This document shows positions 11,065-23,188 of a stretch of DNA of 64,000 nucleotides, one piece after another (positions within the stretch are counted from its first letter, which is position 1; each line of letters starts with the position of its first letter). This DNA is from Zea mays (lineage: Eukaryota; Streptophyta; Magnoliopsida; Poales; Poaceae). The notes under the pieces are model-generated. The model was given only the letters and a program-made list of their open reading frames with translations. It was not told where the DNA came from and made no database searches. The stretch covers positions 140,207,982 through 140,271,981 of the forward strand of contig NC_050097.1 of NCBI RefSeq assembly GCF_902167145.1, given 5' to 3'. The translations under genes were made by a program, and so were the position numbers.

Positions 11065-12496
11065 TGAAGCGCCCCAATCCTCTAGGACTCAAATAAGATA
11101 GAATTACTAGTCCTAGGAGGCTAGTAAACACATTTATACATCAGATGATTACAGATCTGCTTAAACGAGACAAACCTATAAAGGTGGTGAACAACTTTAA
11201 GAGTTGGTCCACAACTCGGGACATATCATCAGAGTGGGGATGAAGCAGCCCGATATACGCAGCGAAGCAAATCAGCGGTCCAACAGCCACAAGCAAGGTT
11301 GGGAACAGTCGTAACTCTTACCCAATCTCCTTTTCTGAAAAACAACAAATAAGCAAGGGTGAGTACAAACGTACTCAGCAGCCCACCTTCACCCGTGGAA
11401 TGGGGAAATCAGATATAATGCATGGAATATGTGGAGCTCAGGATATTTTGCAGAAACAACAATATTTTATGCAAGGTTGTTTTGTAAAACATTTTGCATT
11501 TTTCAAAGCGCATCCTCTCCCAAAGGAGCAGGAAGTTTTTTTTTCAATATAGAACAAAATCCCCTGGACTAAACCATCCAGGTCTCTCAGCAGTTTCCCA
11601 CTGGTTTTCATTTTCAAAAACAGCTACTGGACTTCCCGTCCACCATAGCTCACGGCTCAACCGCCGGACCTTTTAAAAACCAATTTTCTCAAACGCACCT
11701 CTTTTTTTGAAAACAAAACACTAATTGTCATACCACACCAGACTCGTCCATTCCTGTGGACACAGACTATTCGAATAGGTTTTCAAACTCTGCGTAGAGG
11801 TGTACACTTTACCCACTAGTCCGGCTCTACGATCTCATAGCTAGTGAGACCCGAATCCGAATCTCTTTCTTTCCCCGCACGTCCTAACCTTAACGGTTAT
11901 ACCAGAAGGAATCAGGCCACCGCCATGTCCAAACCGGACAAAACATTCCCCCTCCTTATCCTCCCGGTGCTCCCCAGCCTTCATAACCCTGGGGTTGGAC
12001 CGTACGAGTTCAGATTGAGTGACTGTCCACACAATCTCGAGTGATTGTACTTATCATGAGTACAGGTAGTGAAGGACGACAAACCGGTCCTTATATGAGG
12101 GGACAATCCTTCTGCTCACGCCTAAACCAGCTGAGCCATCACCTTAGACCCTCCCCTAAACTAGGGAGTCCCTGATCATCCCTACTCAAAGGTGCTTACC
12201 AAGAAGTATACCAACAAATATTTAGTATAGTGGTCAGAATAGTGATATATGGATAGGTAGAGTCTTGAGTAGAATATGTGTCATGTGGTGTTGTGATATT
12301 ACTGGTGGTGGAGCAGAGGTGCTTACTAGGAGGGTGGACTGGAGGCGAAGCGACAGTATGCGTGTAGCCGGCAGAGCAGAGTAACTGAGTGGGTGGGGTG
12401 TTTTCCTTGGCTGAGGGTGTTGAGTGTGTGTGGAGAGGGAGAGGGTAGCTGGGTGTATTTATAGTTGGGTGTAAGTGGTGTAGCACAGTGAAGTTC
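11065..12496 (-). repeat. 5' LTR of the Tekay-like element, first part
   Basis: Starts TGAAGCGCCC and aligns with 4479 onward until the Ji-like insertion at 12497. Near 12195 it lacks the roughly 370 bp present at about 5597-5980 of the other LTR. It continues at 21472. Confidence 0.85.
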
Positions 12497-13758
12497 TGAG
12501 AGCACCTAGAGGGGGGGGGGGTGAATAGGTGATCCTGTAAAAGTTCAAAACTTAAGCCACAAAAACTTGTTAAGGGTTAGCACAAGTATGGCCAAGTGGC
12601 TAGAGAGAACTCAAAACACGATAACCACAAGAAAGCAATCACAGAGTTGACACGGTGGTTATCCCGTGGTTCGGCCAAGTACAAAACTTGCCTACTCCAC
12701 GTTGTGGCGTCCCAACGGACGAGAGTTGCACTCAACTCCTCTCAAGTGATCCAATGATCAACTTGAATACCACGGTGTTTTTCTTTCCTTTGATCTTTTC
12801 CCGTTTGCGAGGAATCTCCACAACTTGGAGTCTCTCGCCCTTACAATTGAGTTCACAAAGAATACGGAGTAAGGTGGCAATGAGCAACGCACACAAGACT
12901 CGAAAATCAGAGCAACAACACGCACACAAGTCGCAACAAGAGCTCGCAACGCAACACAAAGAGTTCACAACTCCACAAGAGCTCTATATGCTATCACAAT
13001 GAAACGAATGCGTGAGATTGATGTCTTGGTGCTTAGAAGAGTTGTAGGAATGCTTGGTATGCTCCTCCATGCGCCTAGGGGTCCCTTTTATAGCCCCAAG
13101 GCAGCTAGGAGCCGTTGGGAACAAATCTGGAAAGCCATCTTTGCCTTCTGTCTCGTGGCGCACCGGACAGTCCGGTGCACACCGGACACTGTCCGGTGCC
13201 CGATTTGTTTCCTTAAATGGCGAAGCCGACCGTTGCCGACCGTTGCAGATCTGGCGCACCGGACAGTCCGGTGCACACCGGACAGTCCGGTGCTTCCTTC
13301 CGACCGTTGGCTCGGCCACGTGTCGCGCGCCGATCGCGCGGCCGACCGTTGGCTCACCGGACAGTCCGGTGCACACCGGACAGTCCGGTGAATTTTAGCC
13401 GAAGTCGCCGGAGAAAAACCCGAGAGCGGCCTCTTCGGCCGAGGCAGCCTGGCGCACCGGACACTGTCCGGTGCACCACCGGACACTGTCCGGTGCACCA
13501 CCGGACAGTCCGGTGCCCCAGACCGAAGCAGCCCCTTGGCTGTACACAGCCAAGTCTTCTCTTCTCTTCTTCTATCTGTTTCTAACACTTAGACAAATAT
13601 ATTAGTACACAAAACCAATGTACTAAGGCTTAGAAACATACCTTAACTTGTGATTTGCACTTTGATCATCCTTGGGCATATTTTCACATTTAAGCACTTG
13701 TGTTTGCACTCAATCACCAAAATACTTAGAAATGGCCCAAAGGCACATTTCCCTTTCA
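12497..13758 (-). repeat. 3' LTR of the Ji-like Sirevirus (1262 bp)
   Basis: Bounded by TG at 12497 and CA at 13757-13758 and adjoined by a polypurine tract. Between 13155 and 13520 it is packed with CACCGGACAGTCCGGTG palindromes and CGACCGTTG repeats. Confidence 0.92.
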
Positions 13759-14545
13759 ATCTCCCCCTTTTTGGTGATTTATGCCAACACAATATAAAGC
13801 AACTAGAACAAGTGCAAAATCACTTTAAATAAAAACTCAAATTGGTTTTATTCAATTTTGGCATATATGGATCATCCTTTGCCACCACTTGGTTTGTTTT
13901 TGCAAATCAAACTCAAATCTCTATCTCTAAGTCAAACACACATGTTGAAGTATAAAGAGAGTCATTCCAAAAGAGATTGATCAAAGATTTCAAAAACTCC
14001 CCCTATTTCCCATAATCAATACTTCTCCCCACAAGAAGCCAACTTTTGACAAGAGAGACAATAAAAGCTTTTGATACAACAAAAACTCTATTCTACTATT
14101 TTCAAAATCTCTCAAGTGGTAGCTGATCCATTTATCGCTTTGGCCTTTATTTTCTCCCCCTTTGGCATCAAGCACCAAAACGGGATCAATCTTGGCCTTT
14201 TAACCTCATTGCCTCACCAAAGTCTTCAATTAAGAGCAAATGGCAATAAGATTTCATGAGATGAACTTGGAATTAGTTACCCTCTCATCGGAGTGCAGTG
14301 GAAGTCTTTCATGGTCCAAGTCCACCTTTTCCCTTTCAATCCTCCTTCGAGACTAAATTATCAAACTCAAGCACAAGGTTAGTCTCAAAGGGTCAAGTTG
14401 TAACACATCTCCCCCTAAACATGTGCATCACCTTGCAACGGACTTGTGAGGTCCAGGGAGTGTTTGTACAACTTGAGCACCATAATAAGCAACATAATGC
14501 AAAAAAGGAACATGATCAAAAGCATAACTACATGTATGCTACAAT
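13759..14545 (-). other. Sirevirus pol-to-3' LTR spacer with repeated polypurine tracts
   Basis: Non-coding. On the plus strand several CTCCCCCT/CTCCCCCTTT motifs appear (13761, about 13998, 14152 and 14408), i.e. repeated AAAGGGGGAG tracts in element orientation. The one abutting the LTR is the PPT; the multiplied copies upstream are a known Sirevirus trait. Confidence 0.75.
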
Positions 14546-17500
14546 TCAATCCAGGTTCCGCGAATCTAAGACATTTAGCTCACTACGCAACCTGCAAAAG
14601 GTCTTCTCATCTAGAGGCTTAGTGAAGATATCGGCTAGCTGGTTCTCGGTGCTAACATGAAACACTTCGATATCTCCCTTTTGCTGGTGGTCTCTCAAAA
14701 AGTGATGCCGGATGTCTATGTGCTTTGTGCGGCTGTGCTCAACAGGATTCTCCGCCATGCGGATAGCACTCTCATTGTCACATAGGAGTGGGACTTTGCT
14801 CAGATTGTAGCCAAAGTCCCGGAGAGTTTGCCTCATCCAAAGTAGTTGCGCGCAACACTGACCTGCGGCAACGTACTCGGCCTCAGCGGTGGATAGGGCA
14901 ACGGATGTTTGTTTCTTAGAGTTCCATGACACCAGGGACCTTCCTAAGAATTGGCACGTCCCTGATGTACTCTTCCTATCGACCTTACATCCAGCATAGT
15001 CGGAGTCTGAGTATCCAACTAAGTCAAAGGTAGACCCTTTTGGATACCAGAGCCCGAAGCAAGGCGTAGCAACCAAATATCTAAGAATTCGCTTCACCGC
15101 CACTAAGTGACACTCCTTAGGATCGGATTGAAATCTAGCACACATGCACACGCTAAGCATAATATCCGGTCTACTAGCACATAAGTAAAGCAAAGAACCT
15201 ATCATTGACCGGTATGCTTTTTGATCAACGGACTTACCTCCTTTGTTGAGGTCGGTGTGTCCGTCGGTCCCCATTGGCGTCTTTGCGGGCTTGGCGTCCT
15301 TCATCCCAAACCGCTTTAGCAGATCTTGCGTGTACTTCGTTTGGGAGATGAAGGTGCCTTCCTTGAGTTGCTTCACTTGGAACCCAAGGAAGTAGTTCAA
15401 CTCGCCCATCATCGACATCTCGAATTTCTGCGTCATCACCCTGCTAAACTCTTCACAAGACTTTTGGTTAGTAGAACCAAATATTATGTCATCGACATAA
15501 ATTTGGCACACAAACAAATCACCATCACATGTCTTTGTAAAAAGAGTTGGATCGGCCTTCCCAACCTTGAAAGCATTAGCAAGTAAAAAGTCTCTAAGGC
15601 ATTCATACCATGCTCTTGGGGCTTGCTTAAGTCCATAGAGCGCCTTAGAGAGCTTACACACGTGGTCGGGGTACCGTTCATCCTCGAAGCCAGGGGGTTG
15701 CTCCACGTACACCTCCTCCTTGATTGGCCCGTTGAGGAAAGCGCTCTTCACATCCATTTGGTACAACCTGAAAGAATGGTGAGCGGCATATGCTAGCAAA
15801 ATACGAATGGACTCTAGCCTAGCCACAGGAGCAAAGGTCTCCTCAAAGTCCAAACCTGCGACTTGGGCATAACCTTTTGCCACAAGTCGAGCCTTGTTCC
15901 TCGTCACCACCCCGTGCTCGTCCTGTTTGTTGCGGAACACCCACTTGGTTCCCACAACATTTTGCTTCGGACGAGGCACCAGTGTCCAAACTTCATTGCG
16001 CTTGAAGTTGTTTAGCTCCTCTTGCATGGCCAACACCCAGTCCGGATCTAGCAAGGCCTCCTCTACCCTGAAAGGCTCAATAGAAGAGACAAAAGAGTAA
16101 TGCTCACAAAAATTAACTAATCGAGATCGAGTAGTTACTCCCTTGCTAATGTCACCCAGAATTTGGTCGACGGGATGATCCCTTTGAATCATCGCTCGAA
16201 CTTGGGTTGGAGGTGCCGGTTGCACTTCTTCCTCCATCACATGATTATCTTGTGCTCCCCCTTGATCGAGCGCCTCCACTTGAGGTACCTGTTCGTCATC
16301 TTCGGTTGGGGGATGCACCATAGTTGAGGAAGAAGGTTGATTTCGTTCATCTTGTTCCTGTGGCCGTACTTCTCCAATCGCCATGGTCCGTATAGCGGCC
16401 GTCGGAACATCTTCTTCATCTACATCATCACAATCAACAACTTGCTCTCTTGGAGAGCCATTAGTCTCATCAAATACAACGTCGCTAGAGACTTCAACCA
16501 AACCCGATGATTTGTTGAAGACTCTATACGCCTTTGTATTTGAGTCATAACCTAACAAAAACCCTTCTACAGCTTTGGGAGCAAACTTAGAATTTCTACC
16601 CTTCTTCACTAGAATGTAGCATTTACTCCCAAATACACGAAAGTACGATACATTGGGTTTGTTACCGGTTAGTAGCTCATACGACGTCTTCTTGAGGAGG
16701 CGATGAAGGTAGACCCTGTTGATGGCGTGGCACGCCGTGTTCACGGCTTCCGTCCAAAAGCACTCGGGGGTCTTGAACTCTCCTAGCATCGTCCTCGCCA
16801 TGTCGATGAGCGTCCTGTTCTTCCTCTCTACCACACCATTTTGCTGTGGTGTGTAGGGAGCGGAGAACTCGTGCTTGATCCCTTCCTCTTCAAGGAACTC
16901 CTCCACTTGAAGGTTCTTGAACTCGGACCCGTTGTCGCTTCTTATCTTTTTCACTTTGAGCTCAAACTCATTTTGAGCTCTCCTGAGGAAGCGTTTGAGA
17001 GTCCCTTGGGTTTCGGATTTTTCCTGCAAAAAGAACACCCAAGTGAAGCGGGAAAAGTCATCAACAATAACTAAACCATACTTACTTCCTCCTATGCTCA
17101 GATAGGCGACAGGTCCGAAGAGGTCCATATGCAGCAGCTCCAGGGGTCTTGAAGTGGTCATCACGTTCTTGCTGTGATGTGCTCCTCCCACTTGTTTACC
17201 TGCTTGACAAGCTGCACAAGGTCTATCTTTTTCGAAATGCACGTTAGTCAAACCTATCACGTGTTCTCCCTTTAGAAGCTTGTGAAGGTTCTTCATCCCC
17301 ACATGTGCTAAGCGGCGATGCCACAGCCAGCCCATGCTAGTCTTAGCTATTAAGCATGCATCTAGACCGGCCTCTTCTTTTGCAAAATCAACTAAATAAA
17401 GTTTGCCGTCTAATATACCCTTAAAAGCTAATGAACCATCGCTTCTTCTAAAGACAGACACATCTATATTTGTAAATAGACAATTATATCCCATATGACA

Positions 17501-17752
17501 TAATTGACTCACAGATAGCAGATTGTATCCAAGACTCTCTACTAAAAATACATTAGAGATAGAATGCTCATTAGAAATCGCAATTTTACCTAAACCTTTT
17601 ACCTTGCCTTGATTCCCATCACCGAATACAATTGAATCTTGGGAATCTTTATTCTTGACATAGGAGGTGAACATCTTCTTCTCCCCCGTCATATGGTTTG
17701 TGCATCCGCTGTCGATAATCCAGCTTGAACCCCCGGATGCATAAACCTGCAA
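14546..17752 (-). CDS. Sirevirus pol polyprotein (protease, integrase, RT, RNase H)
   Basis: Complete copia pol. In order it has the aspartic protease with [10 protein letters not shown] near residue 12, a GAG-pre-integrase zinc region (H-X-H...CAAC), integrase with DLFGP, VDDFSR and RSDNGSEF ending in the [10 protein letters not shown] motif, and RT with [10 protein letters not shown] and YVDDI near residue 752. RNase H has SDSDYAG and ALSTAEAEY, and the tail has the [10 protein letters not shown] and DIFTKPL motifs. No internal stop. The frame is open upstream of the first codon given (TTG), so this is not a separate start. It lies +1 relative to gag, whose stop is at 17760-17762, and the two frames overlap by a few codons. 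Confidence 0.93.
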   Translation of the reverse strand: MQVYASGGSSWIIDSGCTNHMTGEKKMFTSYVKNKDSQDSIVFGDGNQGKVKGLGKIAISNEHSISNVFLVESLGYNLLSVSQLCHMGYNCLFTNIDVSVFRRSDGSLAFKGILDGKLYLVDFAKEEAGLDACLIAKTSMGWLWHRRLAHVGMKNLHKLLKGEHVIGLTNVHFEKDRPCAACQAGKQVGGAHHSKNVMTTSRPLELLHMDLFGPVAYLSIGGSKYGLVIVDDFSRFTWVFFLQEKSETQGTLKRFLRRAQNEFELKVKKIRSDNGSEFKNLQVEEFLEEEGIKHEFSAPYTPQQNGVVERKNRTLIDMARTMLGEFKTPECFWTEAVNTACHAINRVYLHRLLKKTSYELLTGNKPNVSYFRVFGSKCYILVKKGRNSKFAPKAVEGFLLGYDSNTKAYRVFNKSSGLVEVSSDVVFDETNGSPREQVVDCDDVDEEDVPTAAIRTMAIGEVRPQEQDERNQPSSSTMVHPPTEDDEQVPQVEALDQGGAQDNHVMEEEVQPAPPTQVRAMIQRDHPVDQILGDISKGVTTRSRLVNFCEHYSFVSSIEPFRVEEALLDPDWVLAMQEELNNFKRNEVWTLVPRPKQNVVGTKWVFRNKQDEHGVVTRNKARLVAKGYAQVAGLDFEETFAPVARLESIRILLAYAAHHSFRLYQMDVKSAFLNGPIKEEVYVEQPPGFEDERYPDHVCKLSKALYGLKQAPRAWYECLRDFLLANAFKVGKADPTLFTKTCDGDLFVCQIYVDDIIFGSTNQKSCEEFSRVMTQKFEMSMMGELNYFLGFQVKQLKEGTFISQTKYTQDLLKRFGMKDAKPAKTPMGTDGHTDLNKGGKSVDQKAYRSMIGSLLYLCASRPDIMLSVCMCARFQSDPKECHLVAVKRILRYLVATPCFGLWYPKGSTFDLVGYSDSDYAGCKVDRKSTSGTCQFLGRSLVSWNSKKQTSVALSTAEAEYVAAGQCCAQLLWMRQTLRDFGYNLSKVPLLCDNESAIRMAENPVEHSRTKHIDIRHHFLRDHQQKGDIEVFHVSTENQLADIFTKPLDEKTFCRLRSELNVLDSRNLD

Positions 17753-17759
17753 GGCAAAT

Positions 17760-20138
17760 TTAGGCTTGGGACTTAGGTACCCAACTCTTGTTGGGTCCTA
17801 CAAGGTTAGTCACAATTTCCTTAGGGACCCAAATGCAAGTTTTATCACCTTTGCATTTTGCCCCTAACTTCCTAGCAATTACTTTTCTATCCTTTCTACA
17901 AATTGCAAATGAAGCATTCAAAGCACAATAAATTGTAGAGGGTTCATTCACTACTTTTCTATGAACATTTGCAACATTTCTTTTAGAAACAACATTTCTC
18001 CTAGTAACATTTCTATTATACACATAAGAAGAACTAGGAGCACACATGGCATGAGAATCATAAACATATGAATCAAAAGCATCATAACTTCTATTTCTAG
18101 TTTGTCTTTTATCATGATACAAAAAGGCATGGTTCCTTTTAGCACTAGTAGCCATAGGGGCCTTCCCTTTCTCCTTGGCGGGAATGGGAGCCTTATGACT
18201 TGTTAAGTTCTTGGCTTCCCTCTTGAAGCCAAGTCCATCCTTAATTGAGGGGTGTCTACCAACCGTGTAGGCATCCCTAGCAAATTTTAGTTTTTCAAAA
18301 TCACTTTTGCTAGTCTTAAGTCGAGCATTAAGACTAGCTACTTCATCACTCAATTTTGAAATGGAAACTAAGTGTTCACTACAGGCATTAATATCAACAT
18401 CCTTACACCTAGTGCAAATTTCAACATGTTCAACACAAGAGTTGGATTTATTTGCTACTTCTAATTTAGCATTTAAATCATTGTTGACACCTTTCAAAGT
18501 AGAAATGGTTTCATGACAAGTAGATAGTTCAAAAGAAAGCATTTCATTTCTTTTAACCTCTAAAGCATAGGATTTTTGTGCCTCAACAAATTTATCATGC
18601 TCTTCATACAACAAATCCTCTTGCTTTTCTAAGAGTATATTCTTTTCATTCAAGGCATCAATTAATTCATTAATTTTGTCTATCTTAGATCTATCTAAGC
18701 CCTTGAACAAACATGAATAATCTACTTCATCCTCATCACTAGATTCGTCCTCACTTGAAGAAGCATAGGTAGAGTTGCGAGTACATACCTTCTTCTCCCT
18801 TGCCATAAGGCATGTGTGACGCTCGTTGGGGAAGAGGGTTGATTTGTTGAAGGCGGTGGCGGCGAGTCCTTCATTGTCGGAGTCGGATGAGGAGCAATCC
18901 GAGTCCCACTCCTTGCCTAGATGCGCCTCACCCTTTGCCTTCTTATAATGCTTCTTCTTTTCCCTCTTGTTTCCCTTTTCCTGGTCACTTTCATTATCAG
19001 GACAGTTAGCAATAAAATGACCAAGCTTACCGCATTTGAAGCATGATCGCTTCCCCTTGGTCTTAGTCTTGCTCGGCTGTCCATTGCGACCCTTTAGCAC
19101 CGTCTTGAAGCGCTTAATGATGAGAGCCATTTCTTCATCATTAAGCCCGGCCGCCTCAATTTGCGCCACCTTGCTTGGTAGTGCCTCCTTGCTCCTCGAT
19201 GCCTTGAGAGCAATGGGTTGAGGCTCGTGGATTGGACCGTTCAACGCGTCATCGACGTACCTTGCCTCCTTGATCATCATCCGCCCGCTCACGAATTTTC
19301 CAAGTACTTCTTCGGGCGTCATCATCGTGTACCTGGGGTTCTCACGAATATTGTTCACGAGATGAGGATCAAGAACGGTAAATGACCTGAGCATTAGGCG
19401 GACGACGTCGTGATCCGTCCAACGCGTGCTTCCGTAGCTCCTTATCTTGTTGATAAGGGTCTTGAGCCGGTTGTAAGTTTGAGTTGGCTCTTCTCCCCTT
19501 ATCATGGCGAATCGTCCAAGCTCGCCCTCCACCAACTCCATCTTGGTGAGCATGGTGATGTCGTTCCCCTCGTGAGAGATCTTGAGGGTGTCCCATATCT
19601 GCTTGGCATTGTCCAAGCCGCTCACCTTATTGTACTCTTCCCTGCACAAAGATGCTAAGAGAACAGTAGTAGCTTGTGCATTTTTATGAATTTGTTCATT
19701 GATAAACATAGGGCTATCCGAGCTATCGAATTTCATTCCATTCTCTACAATCTCCCATATGCTTGGATGGAGAGAGAATAAATGACTACGCATTTTGTGA
19801 CTCCAAAATCCGTAGTCCTCCCCATCAAAATGTGGAGGTTTACCAAGAGGAATGGAAAGCAAATGCGAATTCGAACTATGTGGAATACGAGAATAATCAA
19901 ATGAAAAGTTCGAATTAACCGGTTTCCTTTGTTTGTCGTGGTCGTCGTTCTTTTGGGAAGAAGAGGACTCATCGCTGTCGTAGTAGACGATCTCCTTGAT
20001 GCGTCTTGTCTTCTTCTTCTTCCCATCTCTTCGCTTGTGGCCCGAGCCCGAGTCATTGGACTTGTCATCCCTTGGCTCGTTGACGAAGGACTCCTTCTCC
20101 TTGTCGTTTATCACAATTCCCTTCCCCTTAGGATCCAT
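17760..20138 (-). CDS. Sirevirus gag (792 aa)
   Basis: Capsid/nucleocapsid precursor of the Ji-like element, starting at ATG 20138. The order is a Lys/Asp/Ser-rich N-terminus, a UBN2-type capsid domain (about residues 95-300), a CX2CX4HX4C zinc knuckle ([14 protein letters not shown], about 365), an acidic segment, a coiled-coil-rich region (about 480-640) and a basic C-terminus. The long gag with coiled coil is typical of Sireviruses. It is uninterrupted. It ends in ...SQA-stop eight bases before the annotated pol reading region, so pol expression must cross a stop or change frame. Confidence 0.92.
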   Translation of the reverse strand: MDPKGKGIVINDKEKESFVNEPRDDKSNDSGSGHKRRDGKKKKTRRIKEIVYYDSDESSSSQKNDDHDKQRKPVNSNFSFDYSRIPHSSNSHLLSIPLGKPPHFDGEDYGFWSHKMRSHLFSLHPSIWEIVENGMKFDSSDSPMFINEQIHKNAQATTVLLASLCREEYNKVSGLDNAKQIWDTLKISHEGNDITMLTKMELVEGELGRFAMIRGEEPTQTYNRLKTLINKIRSYGSTRWTDHDVVRLMLRSFTVLDPHLVNNIRENPRYTMMTPEEVLGKFVSGRMMIKEARYVDDALNGPIHEPQPIALKASRSKEALPSKVAQIEAAGLNDEEMALIIKRFKTVLKGRNGQPSKTKTKGKRSCFKCGKLGHFIANCPDNESDQEKGNKREKKKHYKKAKGEAHLGKEWDSDCSSSDSDNEGLAATAFNKSTLFPNERHTCLMAREKKVCTRNSTYASSSEDESSDEDEVDYSCLFKGLDRSKIDKINELIDALNEKNILLEKQEDLLYEEHDKFVEAQKSYALEVKRNEMLSFELSTCHETISTLKGVNNDLNAKLEVANKSNSCVEHVEICTRCKDVDINACSEHLVSISKLSDEVASLNARLKTSKSDFEKLKFARDAYTVGRHPSIKDGLGFKREAKNLTSHKAPIPAKEKGKAPMATSAKRNHAFLYHDKRQTRNRSYDAFDSYVYDSHAMCAPSSSYVYNRNVTRRNVVSKRNVANVHRKVVNEPSTIYCALNASFAICRKDRKVIARKLGAKCKGDKTCIWVPKEIVTNLVGPNKSWVPKSQA

Positions 20139-20174
20139 CTCTTCGGGCGGTTAGTCCCTTTCTTGAAGAGAATG

Positions 20175-20186
20175 GCTCTGATACCA
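20175..20186 (-). promoter_or_regulatory. Primer binding site of the Ji-like Sirevirus
   Basis: Minus strand reads TGGTATCAGAGC, an exact tRNA-iMet-type copia PBS, two bases from the 5' LTR end at 20189. Confidence 0.92.
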
Positions 20187-20188
20187 AT

Positions 20189-21466
20189 TGAGAGCACCTA
20201 GAGGGGGGGGGGGTGAATAGGTGATCCTGTAAAAGTTCAAAACTTAAGCCACAAAAACTTGTTAAGGGTTAGCACAAGTATGGCCAAGTGGCTAGAGAGA
20301 ACTCAAAACACGATAACCACAAGAAAGCAATCACAGAGTTGACACGGTGGTTATCCCGTGGTTCGGCCAAGTACAAAACTTGCCTACTCCACGTTGTGGC
20401 GTCCCAACGGACGAGAGTTGCACTCAACTCCTCTCAAGTGATCCAATGATCAACTTGAATACCACGGTGTTTTTCTTTCCTTTGATCTTTTCCCGTTTGC
20501 GAGGAATCTCCACAACTTGGAGTCTCTCGCCCTTACAATTGAGTTCACAAAGAATACGGAGTAAGGTGGGAATGAGCAACGCACACAAGACTCGAAAATC
20601 AGAGCAACAACACGCACACAAGTCGCAACAAGAGCTCGCAACGCAACACAAAGAGTTCACAACTCCACAAGAGCTCTATATGCTATCACAATGAAACGAA
20701 TGCGTGAGATTGATGTCTTGGTGCTTAGAAGAGTTGTAGGAATGCTTGGTATGCTCCTCCATGCGCCTAGGGGTCCCTTTTATAGCCCCAAGGCAGCTAG
20801 GAGCCGTTGGGAACAAATCTGGAAAGCCATCTTTGCCTTCTGTCTCGTGGCGCACCGGACAGTCCGGTGCACACCGGACACTGTCCGGTGCCCGATTTGT
20901 TTCCTTAAATGGCGAAGCCGACCGTTGCCGACCGTTGCAGATCTGGCGCACCGGACAGTCCGGTGCACACCGGATAGTCCGGTGCTTCCTTCCGACCGTT
21001 GGCTCGGCCACGTGTCGCGCGCCGATCGCGCGGCCGACCGTTGGCCCGGCCGACCGTTGGCTCACCGGACAGTCCGGTGCACACCGGACAGTCCGGTGAA
21101 TTTTAGCCGAAGTCGCCGGAGAAAAACCCGAGAGCGGCCTCTTCGGCCGAGGCAGCCTGGCGCACCGGACACTGTCCGGTGCACCACCGGACACTGTCCG
21201 GTGCACCACCGGACAGTCCGGTGCCCCAGACCGAAGCAGCCCCTTGGCTGTACACAGCCAAGTCTTCTCTTCTCTTCTTCTATCTGTTTCTAACACTTAG
21301 ACAAATATATTAGTACACAAAACCAATGTACTAAGGCTTAGAAACATACCTTAACTTGTGATTTGCACTTTGATCATCCTTGGGCATATTTTCACATTTA
21401 AGCACTTGTGTTTGCACTCAATCACCAAAATACTTAGAAATGGCCCAAAGGCACATTTCCCTTTCA
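20189..21466 (-). repeat. 5' LTR of the Ji-like Sirevirus (1278 bp)
   Basis: Same as the 3' LTR except two base changes and an extra 16-bp unit (GGCCCGGCCGACCGTT, near 21035-21060). Palindromic CACCGGACAGTCCGGTG motifs cluster at 20845-21225. Confidence 0.92.
20778..20784 (-). promoter_or_regulatory. TATA box in the Ji-like 5' LTR
   Basis: Minus strand GGGGCTATAAAAGGGAC, upstream of gag by about 640 bp; the most likely core promoter of this young element. Confidence 0.65.
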
Positions 21467-21682
21467 AGTTCACTGTTGGTGAGAATAGTGACGAATGAAT
21501 CGTCTGACTTAGTATGAACATGAGAGTTATAGGCAGAATATGGGACAAGAGTATTTTGGGAGTTTTCTGGAACATGAACCATGTTTAAGGGATGGCATGG
21601 TTGGATAGAGAATAATTCGATAAGAATTTAGAAACAAGAATTATTGGAATCTGAGTTTGGGAGCCTGGTTCGAAGGAATCCC

Positions 21683-21740
21683 AAAGTTAAGCGTGCTCAA
21701 CTTGGAGAAACCTGGGATGGGTGACCAGATGGGAAGTTCC
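21683..21740 (+). other. 5S-rRNA-like segment in the 5' LTR
   Basis: Second copy of the segment at 6488-6545: AAAGTTAAGCGTGCT at 21683-21697, GGATGGGTGACC at 21715-21726 and GGGAAGT at 21731-21737. The core is unchanged between the two LTRs although the surrounding LTR sequence differs at several sites. Confidence 0.75.
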
Positions 21741-22616
21741 CTACTGGAAGGAAAATCATAGTCACCGGAGTTCGTATAACTGGAATATGGGTCTGGCTGG
21801 TCTTAGGTGGACTGGACAACATGACGGATGAGTAGTTGAAATTTGGGGTGATCGGATGATCGATGAATAGTAACGATAAATAGTAACAATGGTGAATAGT
21901 GGCGATGATGAATAGTAACGATGAATAGTAATGGTGAATAGTGATGGTGAATAGTCGCATGAACGAACGATGAACGATGAATAGGAACTATGAACGAACG
22001 GATGAACGATCAAATGACCGGATGAACGATCGGAATTTCAGCAGCATAACAACAGGACAAAGATTATCTGGAAGAACGATGAATAGGGACTATGAACGAA
22101 CGATGAATAGGAACTATGAACGAACGATGAACGATCAAATGATCGAACGAACGAACGATCGGAATTTTGGCAGCATAACGGTAGGAAAAAGATTATTTGG
22201 ACGAACGAACGGACGAACGATCGAACAATCGGACGAACGAACGATCGGAATTTCGGCAGCATAACGGCAGGACAAAGATTATCTAGAAGAACGTTGAATA
22301 GGGACTATGAACGAACGATGAACGATGAATAGGAACTATGAACGAACGATGAACGATCGAATGATCGAACGAACGAACGATCGGAATTTCGGCAGCATAA
22401 CGACAGGAAAAAGATTATTTGGACGAACGAACGGACGAACGAACCATGAACGATCGAACGAACGAACGAACAAACTAAGAACAGGGGGACGAACGATCGA
22501 ACAATCCTTGTGCTAGTGTGTGCTTGTGTGGGAAGTGGAGTGGGTGTGTGAGGGGGGGGGGAAGAGAGTTGCCATGAAATGGCTTGGGGTGGGATGAGAG
22601 GAGGCCCTTGCCCCTC

Positions 22617-22624
22617 TATTTATA
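22617..22624 (-). promoter_or_regulatory. TATA box in the Tekay-like 5' LTR
   Basis: Minus strand TATAAATA in the context CATGGCTATAAATAGAGG, conserved in both LTRs. Confidence 0.55.
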
Positions 22625-23188
22625 GCCATGGTGGGGGGATTAGGGGGAGGGATGAGAGGATTGGTGGGAGGATGAGAGGATTAGTGGGAGATTAGCATGT
22701 ATTTGTCTTGTATAAGTGAGATTAGCTTGTAGAGCTCACCATATGACACTGGAGGCATACATATACGTATGGGCATGAGGAAAGTTATGCAGAAAATATT
22801 TGTAGGGACTTGAAAAATGATTCTGAAGGTATTTCTCAAGAAGAAAATACTTGGAGATATATCAGCGGAATATCTGGGCAGTATTTCTGGAAAGAACTTG
22901 AAGGGGATTACTCGGGAAATATCTGGGCGGTATTTCTGGAAGAATTTGAGGGGGATCACTTGGAGAAATATTTGGGCAGTATTTCTGAAAAGAAATTGAG
23001 GGTGATCACTGGGGAGATATTTGTAGGATATTTTGAGGAGGATTTTGGGGAGAATATAGACCACTATAATTTATTTGTTGATATCAACTTGCAAAAAAAC
23101 ATTTTGAAACGAAATTTGAAATTCATTTTGAATTTAGAGGGAGTTTGAGAAAATTTCAGGATTTGAATTTTTGGGATGCTACACTTCG

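Larger units (their letters stand above)
12497..21466 (-). mobile_element. Young, near-intact Sirevirus (Ty1/copia), Ji-like, 8970 bp
   Basis: Target duplication AGTTC at 12492-12496 and 21467-21471. LTRs are 12497-13758 and 20189-21466, with PBS, gag (792 codons), pol (about 1068 codons) and a polypurine tract in canonical order on the minus strand. Comparing the LTRs by eye I see two substitutions (C12878/G20570, C13283/T20975) and one 16-bp tandem-unit difference. At 1.3e-8 substitutions per site per year, an assumed grass LTR rate, that is roughly 60,000 years. The LTR start TGAAAGGGAAATGTGCC matches my memory of Ji; family naming is less certain than the Sirevirus call. Confidence 0.92.
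4479..23183 (-). mobile_element. Long-LTR Ty3/gypsy element, Tekay/Del-like, non-autonomous
   Basis: Flanked by the 5-bp target duplication CTTCG (4474-4478 and 23184-23188). It has long LTRs (4479-8034 on the left; 11065-12496 plus 21472-23183 on the right, split by the Ji-like insertion) and only 3.0 kb of internal sequence. In element orientation (minus) the LTR begins TGTAGCATCCC and ends GGGGCGTTTCA, and the PBS is tRNA-Met-like. The internal region has no protease, RT, RNase H or integrase, only one decayed ORF of unknown function, so it depended on an autonomous relative. The left LTR has about 370 bp (roughly 5597-5980) that the right LTR lacks, and base differences are frequent. It is clearly older than the Sirevirus inside it. 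The Tekay/Del assignment is from memory of the LTR start. Confidence 0.82.
21472..23183 (-). repeat. 5' LTR of the Tekay-like element, second part
   Basis: Continues the LTR after the Ji-like insertion and ends GCTACA at 23183, followed by the CTTCG duplication. It contains the second 5S-like segment and a shorter version of the GAACGATCG minisatellite (about 21957-22500). Confidence 0.87.

Noticed and set aside
12984..13591. Long overlapping ORFs on both strands in the Sirevirus LTRs
   Set aside because: They are produced by the CACCGGACAGTCCGGTG palindromes and encode only repeats such as TGQSGAHRT and HRTVRCAPDCPV.
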